A stretch of 64,000 bases of DNA from Elusimicrobia bacterium UBA5214 (GCA_002412545.1 DHVG01000013.1:150165-214164), one strand, 5' to 3'. Positions 27,431-36,432 are shown, counted from the stretch's first letter. Made by a program: numbers and translations. Notes: generated from the letters alone by a model not told the origin.

Positions 27431-28703
27431 GCAGTTTCTTAATTAATTCAATATTTTTTTCTACTGCACTTTCTTCATTTCTTACTGCTTGTAAAGCGTT
27501 AATCCCAATTTTTTCTCGGAGAGCAGGAGAACCAAGTAAATTCAAAATTTGTAGTTTCAGTTCTTCACTATTTTTAACCTGTATTGCGGCTGAAGCAGAA
27601 AGCAATCTCTCAACTATTTCCTGGAAACTTTCCACATAAGGTCCAAAGATTACTGGTTTGCCCAATGCGGCGGGTTCAAAGATATTATGTCCTCCTTGAG
27701 GAACTAAACTACCACCAATAAAAACAATAGTAGCTAAGGCATAAGCATTCATTAGTTCACCGTAAGTATCCCATAAAATACAGTTTATAGTTGATAGTTC
27801 ATAGTTAATAGTTAAACTGCTTTTACGGAGGAAAGAAATATTTCTTTGTTTAAGCAAGTTTTCAATTTCGGGAATCCGTTCTAAATGGCGGAGAGCGAGA
27901 ATAAGTTTCAAATTCGGATATTTCTTTAAAACTTCTAAATAAACTTCAAGGATAATTTCTTCTTCACCTTCTCTTGTGCTTCCACAAACCCAGACCACCT
28001 CCTCAGGTTTAAAACCCAACCTCTTGAAATTGGTGACTGGGTGAATGGGTGACTGGGTGACTGCGTCATATTTCATATTCCCGGTTATTTTCACCTTCTC
28101 TCTCGGTGCACCTAAGGCAATAATCCTTTCTCCATCAGTATTCTCACGCATAGCAAAAAAGTCAATGTATGACAAAACTTCACAAATAAAAGGATAAAAG
28201 ATTTTATACCGTTGATAACTTTTATTTGAGATACGTCCATTAACTAAAACAATTTTTGCTCCAAATATTTTTGTTTGCTGGATAAAATTAGGCCAAATTT
28301 CACTTTCAATCAGAATCAATAAAGCCGGTTTTATAAAAGACAATATCTTCCTTATCGCCCATTTAAAATCTAAAGGTAAATAAATTACCAAGTCAGTTAA
28401 ATTTTCTTTTTTCGCTAATTCCCTACCCGTCGGAGTAACCGTAGAAAGAAGAATCATTTTTTCTGGAAAAATTTTTCGCAAACCGATAATTAAATTTGTT
28501 GCGGTTCTAACTTCACCTACTGAAGCAGCATGTATCCACAACCAATCTTTTGACTGATTAATTTTTTTCTTTATCTCTGAAGGAAAAAATCCCAAACGTT
28601 GGCTAAAATCAGAAAAGATTTGTCCTTTGTACTCAAAAAAATAAAAAAAGAAAATAAAAGGGAAACTGAGATAAAGCAGTAGTTTGTAAAACAAGTAATA
28701 CAT
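27396..28703 (-). CDS. waaA: 3-deoxy-D-manno-octulosonic acid (Kdo) transferase
   Basis: GT30 enzyme that transfers Kdo from CMP-Kdo to lipid IVA, anchored by one N-terminal helix (about residues 5-25). The catalytic glutamate lies in IHAASVGEV, with LLSTVTPTGRELA, ESEIWPNFI, LVNGRIS, and the C-terminal FIGGSLVPQGGHNIFEPAALGKPVIFGP all intact. At 435 residues it is slightly long: two in-frame repeat insertions sit near residues 211-224 and 296-307, and the extreme C-terminus is repeat-derived. Two bases separate it from the upstream acyltransferase. One or two Kdo transfers cannot be distinguished. Confidence 0.94.
   Translation of the reverse strand: MYYLFYKLLLYLSFPFIFFFYFFEYKGQIFSDFSQRLGFFPSEIKKKINQSKDWLWIHAASVGEVRTATNLIIGLRKIFPEKMILLSTVTPTGRELAKKENLTDLVIYLPLDFKWAIRKILSFIKPALLILIESEIWPNFIQQTKIFGAKIVLVNGRISNKSYQRYKIFYPFICEVLSYIDFFAMRENTDGERIIALGAPREKVKITGNMKYDAVTQSPIHPVTNFKRLGFKPEEVVWVCGSTREGEEEIILEVYLEVLKKYPNLKLILALRHLERIPEIENLLKQRNISFLRKSSLTINYELSTINCILWDTYGELMNAYALATIVFIGGSLVPQGGHNIFEPAALGKPVIFGPYVESFQEIVERLLSASAAIQVKNSEELKLQILNLLGSPALREKIGINALQAVRNEESAVEKNIELIKKLLDYNDCEQRLQ
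27781..27815. repeat. Heptanucleotide tandem repeat inside waaA
   Basis: Units AGTTGAT, AGTTCAT and AGTTAAT in tandem encode LTINYELSTIN in the second GT-B domain without a frame break. Confidence 0.85.
28031..28069. repeat. Octanucleotide tandem repeat inside waaA
   Basis: Four near-copies of GGTGACTG (one reads GGTGAATG) encode the stretch VTQSPIHPVTN in the linker between the two GT-B domains. Confidence 0.85.
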
Positions 28704-28705
28704 TC

Positions 28706-29347
28706 TTAGATAGGTAATTTTACTAAACGGTCAGCTTCCTGAGTAATTGAATTAATTTCTTTTTCTAATTGGCTTATTTTATCTTTCCAACGATCCCCTT
28801 TTTTGACTTCAATCGGGTTGCCGTAAATTACTACTACACGATTAAAGGGGAAAGGCAATAGATATTCATCCCAACTGTGAGGAATAATCTTTTTATATCT
28901 TGCCGAACTACTTAAAGGCACAATCACGCTACCGGTTAACTGTGCTAAATAGATTGCTCCTGGTTTTACTTCATAAACTGGACCTTGAGGGCCATCAACT
29001 GCAAAAGCTGCATCTCTACCTGTTTCAATCTTTTCTGCAATTTTTCTTGTTGCACTAAGCCAACCACGACTACTTGAACCTCGGATACAAAAATAACCAA
29101 ACTTAGAAAGTATCCCCGTCTGGAGAGCACCGTCACGAGAAAGACTAGTCATAATTGTAATTCCTTGGAGTCGGTGAGTGTAAACCAGAAGAAACTGTCG
29201 TCCATGCCAGAAACTGTAAATAACATTTTTTCCATTTTCTTTTATCCTTTTAACAATTTCGTAATTGATGGTTTTTATTCTTGATGTTTTTCCGACAAAT
29301 TGAATAAACAACCAAGCTAACCAAGAAAGGATATATTCTTTAATCAC
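28706..29347 (-). CDS. DUF374 lysophospholipid acyltransferase-family protein
   Basis: About 213 residues from a GTG at 29347 that overlaps the upstream stop by 8 bases; the start is uncertain because no Shine-Dalgarno is evident and the open frame continues to 29443. Family features: one hydrophobic N-terminal helix, SFWHGRQFLLVYTHR, the acyltransferase-like HGR and SRDGALQTGILSKFGYFCIRGSSSR, then AFAVDGPQGPVYEVKPGAIYLA. DUF374 proteins are commonly encoded beside waaA and are thought to acylate lipids of the outer membrane. The exact substrate is unknown. Confidence 0.82.
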   Translation of the reverse strand: MIKEYILSWLAWLFIQFVGKTSRIKTINYEIVKRIKENGKNVIYSFWHGRQFLLVYTHRLQGITIMTSLSRDGALQTGILSKFGYFCIRGSSSRGWLSATRKIAEKIETGRDAAFAVDGPQGPVYEVKPGAIYLAQLTGSVIVPLSSSARYKKIIPHSWDEYLLPFPFNRVVVIYGNPIEVKKGDRWKDKISQLEKEINSITQEADRLVKLPI

Positions 29348-29918
29348 TTTTTTTTGTTTTAATTTTTTTCTTAGATAACCAAGGAATAAATCCGCCACAG
29401 AAACCAATTTGCTCACCAATAATATTTTCTTTTCCCAAACCAAGTCGATTAAAATCTATTAACTTAAAAATTTTTCTTGTTTTTTCATCTATCGGTAAAT
29501 CTACATTCATACCAAGTAGATAATTTTCTTTTTTTGCCTCTTCATTAACCAAACGATAAACAAAACGTCTTGCCTGTTCTTGAGCACTTTCAATGATTGC
29601 TTGATAAATTTCTGCTTGGTCTCCTTTCATAAATTTTGTTTTTTCACCTAAAACTATTACATAAATAGTTAAAGATACACAATTATCTTTCTCACTATCA
29701 TCAGAAAAAAATCCTTTTGGGCTTAACCGAGGAAAGATTTGTTCAGGCTTAAATGTTTCGTAGACAGTTGCGGGAAGGAGTAATTTCTCTACTTCTTCAA
29801 TTTTTTCGCTAATTATCTTTTTAATTTCTGGAAGAATTTCCGCATAACTTTTTTCTTTCAGTTTCTTCTCTACCAAGTACGGACTTATCTTTAATTTGAA
29901 TTTTTTTATCTTTTTCAC
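29340..29918 (-). CDS. Protein of unknown function between secF and the acyltransferase
   Basis: A 192-residue soluble protein with no signal or membrane segment that I do not recognise with confidence. It has a basic N-terminus (KKIKKFKLKISPYL), a helix-rich middle (AIIESAQEQARRFVYRLVNEEAKKE) and a C-terminal IIGEQIGFCGGFIPWL. The overall pattern of strand, helical pair and late glycine-rich end is faintly like the activation domain of B12-dependent methionine synthase, but catalytic residues cannot be checked here. It overlaps secF by four bases and is coupled to it. Confidence 0.65.
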   Translation of the reverse strand: MKKIKKFKLKISPYLVEKKLKEKSYAEILPEIKKIISEKIEEVEKLLLPATVYETFKPEQIFPRLSPKGFFSDDSEKDNCVSLTIYVIVLGEKTKFMKGDQAEIYQAIIESAQEQARRFVYRLVNEEAKKENYLLGMNVDLPIDEKTRKIFKLIDFNRLGLGKENIIGEQIGFCGGFIPWLSKKKIKTKKSD

Positions 29919-30823
29919 TTTTTATTCATTGTCTTTTTTCTTATTTCCCATTCGTAGACTAAAGGTGCAGCAACAAAAATAGTTGAATAACTACCGACAA
30001 CCACACCAAATAGTAACGCAAAAGAAAAATCATGAATTACTTTACCACCGAAAAAGAAAAGTGCCAAAAGAATAAGAAATACAGTCAAAGAAGTAATAAC
30101 TGTCCGAGAAAGTGTTTCGTTAACACTAAAATTAATTAATTCCCCTAAAGAAAGATTGCGTCGTAAATGTAAATTTTCTCTCATTCGGTCAAAGATTACT
30201 ATGGTATCATTTATAGAATATCCGGCTAAAGTTAAAAGTGCAGAAATTACTAATATTGTTACTTCTCTATTAAGTAGAGAAAAAATACCTAAAGTAACAA
30301 ATACATCATGTGCCAAAGCAAGAACTCCAGCGGTACCCCAAACACCAGATTTGAATCGGAAAGCGACATAAATAACTATTCCTAATAAAGAGAACAGGAT
30401 TGCTAAACCAGCACGTTTGACTAAGTGTCTGCCAATAGCTGGACCCACATATTCACTACGTTCGATTTCAAAATATTTCTCATCAAAATTTTGAATGAGC
30501 GATTCCCGCAATTTTCCAATTATTTCTGCTTCATCCTGACTGGTTAATTTTGTTCTAATGAGTATACTGTGATGATAGGGAAAACTCTGCAATTCGGAGA
30601 TACTTATCCCTTGGTCAGCAAATATTTTTCGTAATTGTTCCAAAGGAGGAAGTTCTTTAAATTTTATCTCAGTCAATGTACCTCCAGTAAAATCAATACC
30701 TAAACGCGGTCCTCCCTTAAGAATTAGAGAAAGAGCGCCCAGGAGAATCGCTCCCCCGGAAATAGCAAAGAAAATGTATCTTTTACCTATAAAATCAATT
30801 TTGGTCTGCTTAAAAAATTTCAT
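29915..30823 (-). CDS. secF: Protein translocase subunit SecF
   Basis: Inner-membrane partner of SecD that uses proton motive force to finish preprotein export. A 302-residue protein with one N-terminal helix, a periplasmic domain, and five C-terminal helices. The N-terminal GPRLGIDFTGGTLTEIKF and the later blocks ALAHDVFVTLGIFSLL and GYSINDTIVIFDRMREN are diagnostic. It follows secD by 7 bases and precedes an uncharacterised gene with a four-base overlap. Gene order yajC-secD-secF is classical. Confidence 0.96.
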   Translation of the reverse strand: MKFFKQTKIDFIGKRYIFFAISGGAILLGALSLILKGGPRLGIDFTGGTLTEIKFKELPPLEQLRKIFADQGISISELQSFPYHHSILIRTKLTSQDEAEIIGKLRESLIQNFDEKYFEIERSEYVGPAIGRHLVKRAGLAILFSLLGIVIYVAFRFKSGVWGTAGVLALAHDVFVTLGIFSLLNREVTILVISALLTLAGYSINDTIVIFDRMRENLHLRRNLSLGELINFSVNETLSRTVITSLTVFLILLALFFFGGKVIHDFSFALLFGVVVGSYSTIFVAAPLVYEWEIRKKTMNKK

Positions 30824-30830
30824 TTCCTTC

Positions 30831-32255
30831 TCAAATACTTAAATGTTTAATTGTCCTCTCCGTAAGTGTATATTCATAAATGGTCCTGGTTACCACAATG
30901 GCAGTAAACATACTAATGACGATTCCTAAAGTAAGCGTTACCGCAAAACCTCTAACCGGTCCAGTCCCAAATTGAAAAAGAAAGAGAGCCGCAATCAAAG
31001 TAGTGAGATTAGAATCAACGATTGCTGAAAAAGCTTTTGAGTATCCCAAATCTATCGCTACCCGTACAGTTTTACCCAGTTCCAATTCTTCACGGATACG
31101 CTCAAAAATCAGTACATTGGCATCTACCGCCATACCCAAGGAAAGAATAATTCCCGCAATTCCCGGCAGAGTCAAAGTTGCTCGTAAATATGCCATTGCT
31201 CCTAAAAGTAAAATAAAATTCATTAAAAGTGCGATATCAGCAATTAGCCCGGAAAGATGGTAATAAACAACAATGAAAACGAATACAAACAAACATCCAA
31301 GAATTGATGCTTGTATTCCCTGTTGGATAGAATCTTCACCTAAAGAAGGACCAATAGTTCGCTCTTCAATAATTTTTAAAGGTGCGGGTAAAGCGCCACT
31401 TCGCAGAACAATCGCTAAATTTTTAGCTTCTTCCAGAGTAAAATTTCCTTCAATAATGGCGTTCCCATCAGGTATTCTTGTCCGAATTACTGGTGCTGAT
31501 TGAACAATATTATCAAGAACAATGGCTAAATTCCTTCCTACATTCAAACCAGTAGTTTGGGCAAAAATTTTTGCCCCCTCTTTATTAAACTTTAATCCCA
31601 CATAAGGAAACCCGTATTCACCACCAATTTCCACTTTCACCTTATCACCAATTAAGTAAGCACCGCTAATTTCCGGTGTCGATTTCAATAAATAATAACT
31701 TCCCTTACCGGGTAATAGAACATAGCCGGTAGGAATTAGTGTTTTCAATTCTTCTTGTATCCTAGGTAGTTCTTCCCAAGAAAGATTAAGTTCCCTTATC
31801 TTTTCGGCAATTTTGCTAATTGCACCACTATTATCCACAAGACGAAATTCTAAAAGTGCTGTTTTCCCAATTATTTCTTTCACTCGTTCTGGTTCCCTTA
31901 CTCCTGGCAGTTGTAAAGCAATCCATTTCTCACCCTGTCGGACAATCATCGGTTCGGCTACACCAAACTGGTCAATTCGGTTACGAATAACCTCTAAAGC
32001 ACGGTCAACCGCATCAGAAACGGATGTTCCCGGCTCCAGTTTCATTGTATCTACTTCCAAAACTAAATGCATACCACCACGCAAATCTAAACCTAAATTC
32101 AAAATTTTATTTAATATTTTATCTTTACTCTTTTCACGCTGAATCCGTTCACTTAAAGGTAAACGATACCAAGTATAAGTGGGATAAAGGAGATAAACCG
32201 ATAACGCTAAAATACCTAAAATAAGAAATATTTTTATTTTTAATGAAGTGGACAT
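30831..32255 (-). CDS. secD: Protein translocase subunit SecD
   Basis: A 474-residue Sec accessory protein with one N-terminal helix, a large periplasmic P1 domain, and five C-terminal helices. Motifs: NLGLDLRGGMHLVLEVD near residue 55, VAEPMIVRQGEKWIALQLPG, and LSLGMAVDANVLIFERIREEL in the membrane part. It is somewhat shorter than the 500-600 residue E. coli form, a common size outside proteobacteria. It lies 17 bases after yajC, in one operon with secF. Confidence 0.96.
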   Translation of the reverse strand: MSTSLKIKIFLILGILALSVYLLYPTYTWYRLPLSERIQREKSKDKILNKILNLGLDLRGGMHLVLEVDTMKLEPGTSVSDAVDRALEVIRNRIDQFGVAEPMIVRQGEKWIALQLPGVREPERVKEIIGKTALLEFRLVDNSGAISKIAEKIRELNLSWEELPRIQEELKTLIPTGYVLLPGKGSYYLLKSTPEISGAYLIGDKVKVEIGGEYGFPYVGLKFNKEGAKIFAQTTGLNVGRNLAIVLDNIVQSAPVIRTRIPDGNAIIEGNFTLEEAKNLAIVLRSGALPAPLKIIEERTIGPSLGEDSIQQGIQASILGCLFVFVFIVVYYHLSGLIADIALLMNFILLLGAMAYLRATLTLPGIAGIILSLGMAVDANVLIFERIREELELGKTVRVAIDLGYSKAFSAIVDSNLTTLIAALFLFQFGTGPVRGFAVTLTLGIVISMFTAIVVTRTIYEYTLTERTIKHLSI

Positions 32256-32272
32256 CTTAGTTAATTTGGTGA

Positions 32273-32605
32273 TTAAGTGGTTGCCTGTTCCTCTGAACCG
32301 ATAACTTCCGCTACTGCCGAACGGGTAAGTTCTATTTTTATTTCTTCAGCAATTTTTACTTCTAAAATATTCCCTTTAAGATTAACAATTGTCCCGTATA
32401 TTCCGCCATTAGTCAGAATACGGTCACCTTTTTTCAACTCCCGTAACAGTTTTTGATGTTCGCGCATCTTTTTCTGCTGTGGACGGATAAGTAAAAAATA
32501 AAAAATAACAAAAATCAAAATCAAAGGAAAAAAACTGGTAAACATTCCGGCACCGGGTGAAACCGGTTGACTACCCTGGGCAAAAAGAAAATTAAACATT
32601 GACAA
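32273..32605 (-). CDS. yajC: Preprotein translocase subunit YajC
   Basis: A 110-residue single-span protein that associates with SecDF. The N-terminal helix is LILIFVIFYFLLI, followed directly by the signature RPQQKKMREHQKLLRELKKGD and a small KOW-like beta domain. AGGAGGTTGTCA precedes the ATG, one of the clearest ribosome binding sites in the window. It lies 36 bases after tgt. Confidence 0.95.
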   Translation of the reverse strand: MSMFNFLFAQGSQPVSPGAGMFTSFFPLILIFVIFYFLLIRPQQKKMREHQKLLRELKKGDRILTNGGIYGTIVNLKGNILEVKIAEEIKIELTRSAVAEVIGSEEQATT

Positions 32606-32641
32606 CCTCCTCTTCTCCCCTCACCTCATCAGACCCCTCCC

Positions 32642-33820
32642 TCAATTGGAAGAGGGTAGGAGTGAGGGTGAATATTTATTAAGAAATTTTTTCTTTTCTT
32701 CTAAAAAGTTGCCTTTACCGATACTTTCCCTAATCAGATTCATTAATTTTACAAAAAAATATAGATTATGTAAAGTGTTTAAACGCAATCCAAGTATTTC
32801 TCCCGCACGATACAGATGAAAAAGATAGGCACGGGTATAATTTCGGCATACGGGGCAGTTACATTCTTCGTCTAAAGGACGGAGGTCTTCACGGTAAATT
32901 GCATTCTTAATATTAATCTTCCCGGAATTAGTAAACAACTGTCCATTACGTGCATTACGCGTTGTCTGAACACAGTCAAACATGTCAATACCCGATTCCA
33001 CTGCTTCCCAAATATCTTCCGGTGTTCCTACACCCATTAGATAATGTGGATAATTTTCCGGGAGTAATGGGACGATTTCTTTAATTATTCTATACATTTC
33101 TTCTTTCGGTTCACCAACCGCTAATCCTCCTAAAGCATAACCATCAAAACCGATTTCTACCATTCTTAAGGCACTTTCTTTCCTTAAGTCCGCATACACT
33201 GACCCTTGAATTATACCAAATAGTTGTCGTTCCCCGCTGAACGCTGAACGCTGAACGCTGAACGTTTGTTTAGACCTTTTCGCCCAGTCTAAAGTAATCG
33301 CTAACGAATTTTTTGCATACTCATAACCACAAGGATAAGGCGTGCATTCATCAAAACACATCAGAATATCTGCCCCGAGAACAATCTGGATTTCAACTGA
33401 TTTTTCCGGAGTAAAAAAATGTTCGCTACCGTCTAAAGGATAAGAGAACTTTACTCCCTCCGGTGTGATTTTCCGTAAACTACCAGCAGTGGTTCTACAA
33501 CCACTCAAACTGAAAACCTGGAATCCACCGGAATCGGTAAGTATTGCTCTATCCCAATTGATAAACTTATGTAACCCTCCAGCTTTCTTAATTACTTCCA
33601 TTCCCGGACGGAAAAATAAATGGTAAGCATTCCCTTGGATAATTTCAACCTCTACCTGTTCCAACTCTTCTGAAGAAAGAGTTTTCACTGTCCCTTGTGT
33701 TCCTACCGGGATAAAAACTGGTGTTTTTATTTCTCCATGGGCAGTAAAAATCTTACCCGTCCGTGCTTCAGTTTCCTTATCCTTTTTAATAACCTCAAAT
33801 TCCTTTTCCACAGATTTCAC
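32642..33820 (-). CDS. tgt: Queuine tRNA-ribosyltransferase
   Basis: Exchanges guanine-34 of GUN-anticodon tRNAs for preQ1. The catalytic blocks are TDSGGFQVFSL (base-binding aspartate) and the later GIDMFDCVQTTRNARNGQ with the nucleophile aspartate, plus the zinc ligands in CNCPVC and a following histidine. At 392 residues it is slightly long: a heptanucleotide repeat insertion encodes SVQRSAFS near residues 186-196. The start is uncertain: GTG codons at 33820 and 33811 lie inside repeat sequence. Confidence 0.94.
   Translation of the reverse strand: MKSVEKEFEVIKKDKETEARTGKIFTAHGEIKTPVFIPVGTQGTVKTLSSEELEQVEVEIIQGNAYHLFFRPGMEVIKKAGGLHKFINWDRAILTDSGGFQVFSLSGCRTTAGSLRKITPEGVKFSYPLDGSEHFFTPEKSVEIQIVLGADILMCFDECTPYPCGYEYAKNSLAITLDWAKRSKQTFSVQRSAFSGERQLFGIIQGSVYADLRKESALRMVEIGFDGYALGGLAVGEPKEEMYRIIKEIVPLLPENYPHYLMGVGTPEDIWEAVESGIDMFDCVQTTRNARNGQLFTNSGKINIKNAIYREDLRPLDEECNCPVCRNYTRAYLFHLYRAGEILGLRLNTLHNLYFFVKLMNLIRESIGKGNFLEEKKKFLNKYSPSLLPSSN
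33235..33264. repeat. Heptanucleotide tandem repeat inside tgt
   Basis: Four exact copies of GCTGAAC in tandem, in frame within the queuine transferase gene. This is the cleanest of the coding-region arrays. Confidence 0.9.
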
Positions 33821-33879
33821 AGATTTTCACCACAGATTACACAGATTTTAACTATCCACTATAAACTATCAACCATCAA
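33803..33879. repeat. Short tandem repeats between queA and tgt
   Basis: Two types lie side by side: CACAGATTT-like units, and 7-base ACTATCA-like units. They fill the gap and reach the presumed tgt start. Confidence 0.75.
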
Positions 33880-34956
33880 CTAAATTATAAGCATCGCATC
33901 GCCGTAACTGTAGAAACGATATTTTTCTTTCTTCGCTTCCTCATAAAGTTGTAATATTTTTTCTCGTCCAGCAAAAGCAGAAACTAAAATTAAATTCGTT
34001 GATTTCGGTAAATGAAAATTGGTAATCAGCGTATCCACAAGTTGAAATTGATAACCGGGGTAAATATAAGCATCAGTATATCCTTCACCCGGGTTAAGAA
34101 TCCCATTTTTAACCTGCAATTCCAACACTCTTACCACTGAAGTACCACAAGCAATAATCTTTTTCTTCTTTTTTTTAGCCGAATTGATTTCTTTTGTGGT
34201 ATCCGTAGGAAGAAAAAAGTATTCTTTCTCCAAATTATGTTCACGGATATCCGCACTTTTTACCGGTTGAAAAGTTGCTGGACCAATATGCAAAACAAGA
34301 TAAACAATTTTCACTCCCCGGGCAGATAACTTTTCTAAAAGTTCTTTCGTAAAATGTAAACCGGCAGTCGGTGCCGCTACCGCTCCTTCTTCTTTAGCAT
34401 ATACGGTCTGGTATCTCTCCCTATCCAACATCCTCTCCGTTCTCCGTTCTCCCTGCCTCGCCGGCAGGCAGGCGTTTTCCGTTTCTTGCGCATTTCTCTT
34501 TATGTAGGGTGGTAAAGGCATTTCACCGATTTCTTTCCAATAAGCACGTGGTGTTGAACTAAACTCTAAAATTGAATAGTTTTTTTCTTTCCCTTTGAGT
34601 ACTGCTTTCAAACTATGAGAAAAAAAAATTTCTTTGTTCACTGCAACCTGAGAATTAACCAACCCTTTCCATAATTTAGGACTGATTTCTTCTAAAAGTA
34701 AAACTTCCACTTTACCACCGGTATCCTTTTTACCTTGTAATCTTGCCGGAATAACCTTGGTCCGGTTAAGCATTAAACAATCTCCCGGAGAAAAAAAATT
34801 AACTATTTCCGAAAAAATTCTATGCTCAATTCTATTTTCTTTCCGGTGATAAACCAAAAGCCGTGATTTATCTCTTTCGGCTGAAGGATACTGGGCAATC
34901 ATTTCTTTCGGCAAAAAATAATCATAACTCTCTAATCTAAAATCTATTTTCCCCAT
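33880..34956 (-). CDS. queA: S-adenosylmethionine:tRNA ribosyltransferase-isomerase
   Basis: Adds the cyclopentene epoxide precursor from SAM to preQ1-tRNA. N-terminal YDYFLPKEMIAQYPSAERDKSRLLV is diagnostic, followed by DRERYQTVYA, AAPTAGLHFT and LITNFHLPKSTNL. At 358 residues it is about 15-20 longer than usual because an insertion near residues 158-176 (ENACLPARQGERRTERM) is encoded by repeat sequence containing the palindromic CCTGCC...GGCAGG. It lies next to tgt, its pathway partner; queH is 2 kb upstream in transcription. Confidence 0.95.
   Translation of the reverse strand: MGKIDFRLESYDYFLPKEMIAQYPSAERDKSRLLVYHRKENRIEHRIFSEIVNFFSPGDCLMLNRTKVIPARLQGKKDTGGKVEVLLLEEISPKLWKGLVNSQVAVNKEIFFSHSLKAVLKGKEKNYSILEFSSTPRAYWKEIGEMPLPPYIKRNAQETENACLPARQGERRTERMLDRERYQTVYAKEEGAVAAPTAGLHFTKELLEKLSARGVKIVYLVLHIGPATFQPVKSADIREHNLEKEYFFLPTDTTKEINSAKKKKKKIIACGTSVVRVLELQVKNGILNPGEGYTDAYIYPGYQFQLVDTLITNFHLPKSTNLILVSAFAGREKILQLYEEAKKEKYRFYSYGDAMLII
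34431..34481. repeat. Compound repeat insertion inside queA
   Basis: Copies of CTCCGTT (7 bases) adjoin a GC-rich palindrome CCTGCCTCGCCGGCAGG, and the whole block reads in frame through queA. The GC content is far above the surroundings, suggesting a mobile palindromic unit. Confidence 0.8.
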
Positions 34957-34987
34957 TATTTTTTAAATTCGCAATAATTCAGTTCTA

Positions 34988-35216
34988 CTGAGAAATTGAT
35001 TTTTGAGCGATTTTGATATTTTTAGTAAAAACAAATGAAGAAATCGTTTTCGCCAGAGGCGAATCTGCCTTGGACAGAAAAAAATTGTCCTGTCTGAAGC
35101 CGATGTCACATCGGATGAGTTTGACAATTATACCTGCCCCGTTCTGAGCGGGGGATTTCCGAATGCAGTTTTTGCGTTAAAAAAATATCACTGAGCGAAA
35201 AAATCTAATTTCTCAG
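34988..35216. mobile_element. MITE-like element with imperfect terminal inverted repeats
   Basis: The 309-base gap between queA and the SpoIID-like gene holds a 229-base block. Its ends are inverted repeats of about 37-39 bases, starting CTGAGAAATT at the left and ending AATTTCTCAG at the right. Between them lie four further hairpins: TTCGCC/GGCGAA at 35049-35063, a GGACA/TGTCC pair, CCGATGT/ACATCGG at 35100-35114, and CCCCG/CGGGG at about 35138-35154. No open reading frame or clear target duplication is present. The structure resembles a miniature inverted-repeat transposable element. Confidence 0.65.
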
Positions 35217-35265
35217 GAAACTTACCTTTTTTCCAAACCCACGAATAAACCACTTGACTATAAAA

Positions 35266-36432
35266 CTAATCCACTCTCTTTAATTTCGTCCCCGGATAAT
35301 AATACTTGAGAATTTCCTTGTAATCATGTCCTTTCAAACCCATACCCCGTGCACCCCACTGGCATAAACCTACCCCGTGTCCCCATCCTTTACCTTTAAA
35401 CTGGTAAGCATCACTATAAATTTTCATTTCCACAAAAGTACTGCGTTGATTTTCCGGATTAAAAAATATCCGGAATTGGTTAGCCAGAATGATGTGTTTC
35501 TTTCCCTTTCCATCAATAATTCTCAACTTGCTTACTCTGCCGCCATTTCCCCTTTTGTCAATTTCCAATTTTTCAACTTCGTCTATCGGGTATCCTTTCT
35601 TTTTTAAAACCGCAGCAATTCTTCTTTTACTTAAACTATGTTCCCAATAATATCGTGGGTCATCTTCACAGAATTTACATTTTACACCTTCCAAATATTC
35701 CGGGTCATTAGCACTACCCCAGACATTGCTTGGTTTATCCGTACAACCTCCACAGGTGGAATGAAAAAAAGCATTAATCGGTTCACCGTCATAAATAAGA
35801 ATTTCTCCCCTTGTTGCATCCACTGCTTGATTCGTCAGCACACTTTCACCCGATAAACCAGCATAAACCTGACAATGAACACGATTACAGAGATTAAAAC
35901 CGTCACCGGTATGTTTAGTCAAATTCTTCAAAGCATAAGTGCGGGAAATGACCGCTTGTGCTTTCAAGGTTTCCTCGGGCCAATTTGGTGAAATTTCCGG
36001 CTTCATTACCCCGTAAAGATATTGTTCTAACTCAACCCGATTAACTACAGTAAACCTATTTTTTGATTTTTTTATTAAAATCAAAGAACCACGATAACCA
36101 CGTCGATTAACTTTGAGATAGCCGGAAGAAATAATTTCTACCCGGGAAGTAAAATTTTTCTTTCCAATTTTTAATCCATCTTCAACAGCAGTAACTGAGT
36201 AGTCCCCGGCAGAAAAATTCACCGTTTTATCTTTACTTATAATCTTTAATTCTTTTTCCCCACTGATACTTACCCGATTTACCCCGGACAAAATACCTAT
36301 CTCTACCATAACTTCGGGATTAACCGCTAAAGTTTCCCTAAAAGGAAATAAAATTACCAAATAAAAAATCAGAGATCCCGCTAAAGCGGTGAAAAGAAAA
36401 TACCAACTTCTCGGTTTAATTTTATGATTCAT
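35266..36432 (-). CDS. SpoIID/LytB-domain protein
   Basis: A 388-residue secreted or membrane-anchored protein with an N-terminal hydrophobic segment (about residues 10-30). The SpoIID core contains YLYGVMKPEISPNWPEETLK, QAVISRTYALKN, CGGCTDKPSNVWG and the C-terminal GWGHGVGLCQWGARGM, the lytic transglycosylase-like signature. In sporulating bacteria SpoIID cuts peptidoglycan glycans; here without sporulation it probably remodels the wall, for example in division. I use the ATG at 36432 (GGATAAAG before it); a TTG at 36444 is an alternative. Confidence 0.92.
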   Translation of the reverse strand: MNHKIKPRSWYFLFTALAGSLIFYLVILFPFRETLAVNPEVMVEIGILSGVNRVSISGEKELKIISKDKTVNFSAGDYSVTAVEDGLKIGKKNFTSRVEIISSGYLKVNRRGYRGSLILIKKSKNRFTVVNRVELEQYLYGVMKPEISPNWPEETLKAQAVISRTYALKNLTKHTGDGFNLCNRVHCQVYAGLSGESVLTNQAVDATRGEILIYDGEPINAFFHSTCGGCTDKPSNVWGSANDPEYLEGVKCKFCEDDPRYYWEHSLSKRRIAAVLKKKGYPIDEVEKLEIDKRGNGGRVSKLRIIDGKGKKHIILANQFRIFFNPENQRSTFVEMKIYSDAYQFKGKGWGHGVGLCQWGARGMGLKGHDYKEILKYYYPGTKLKRVD

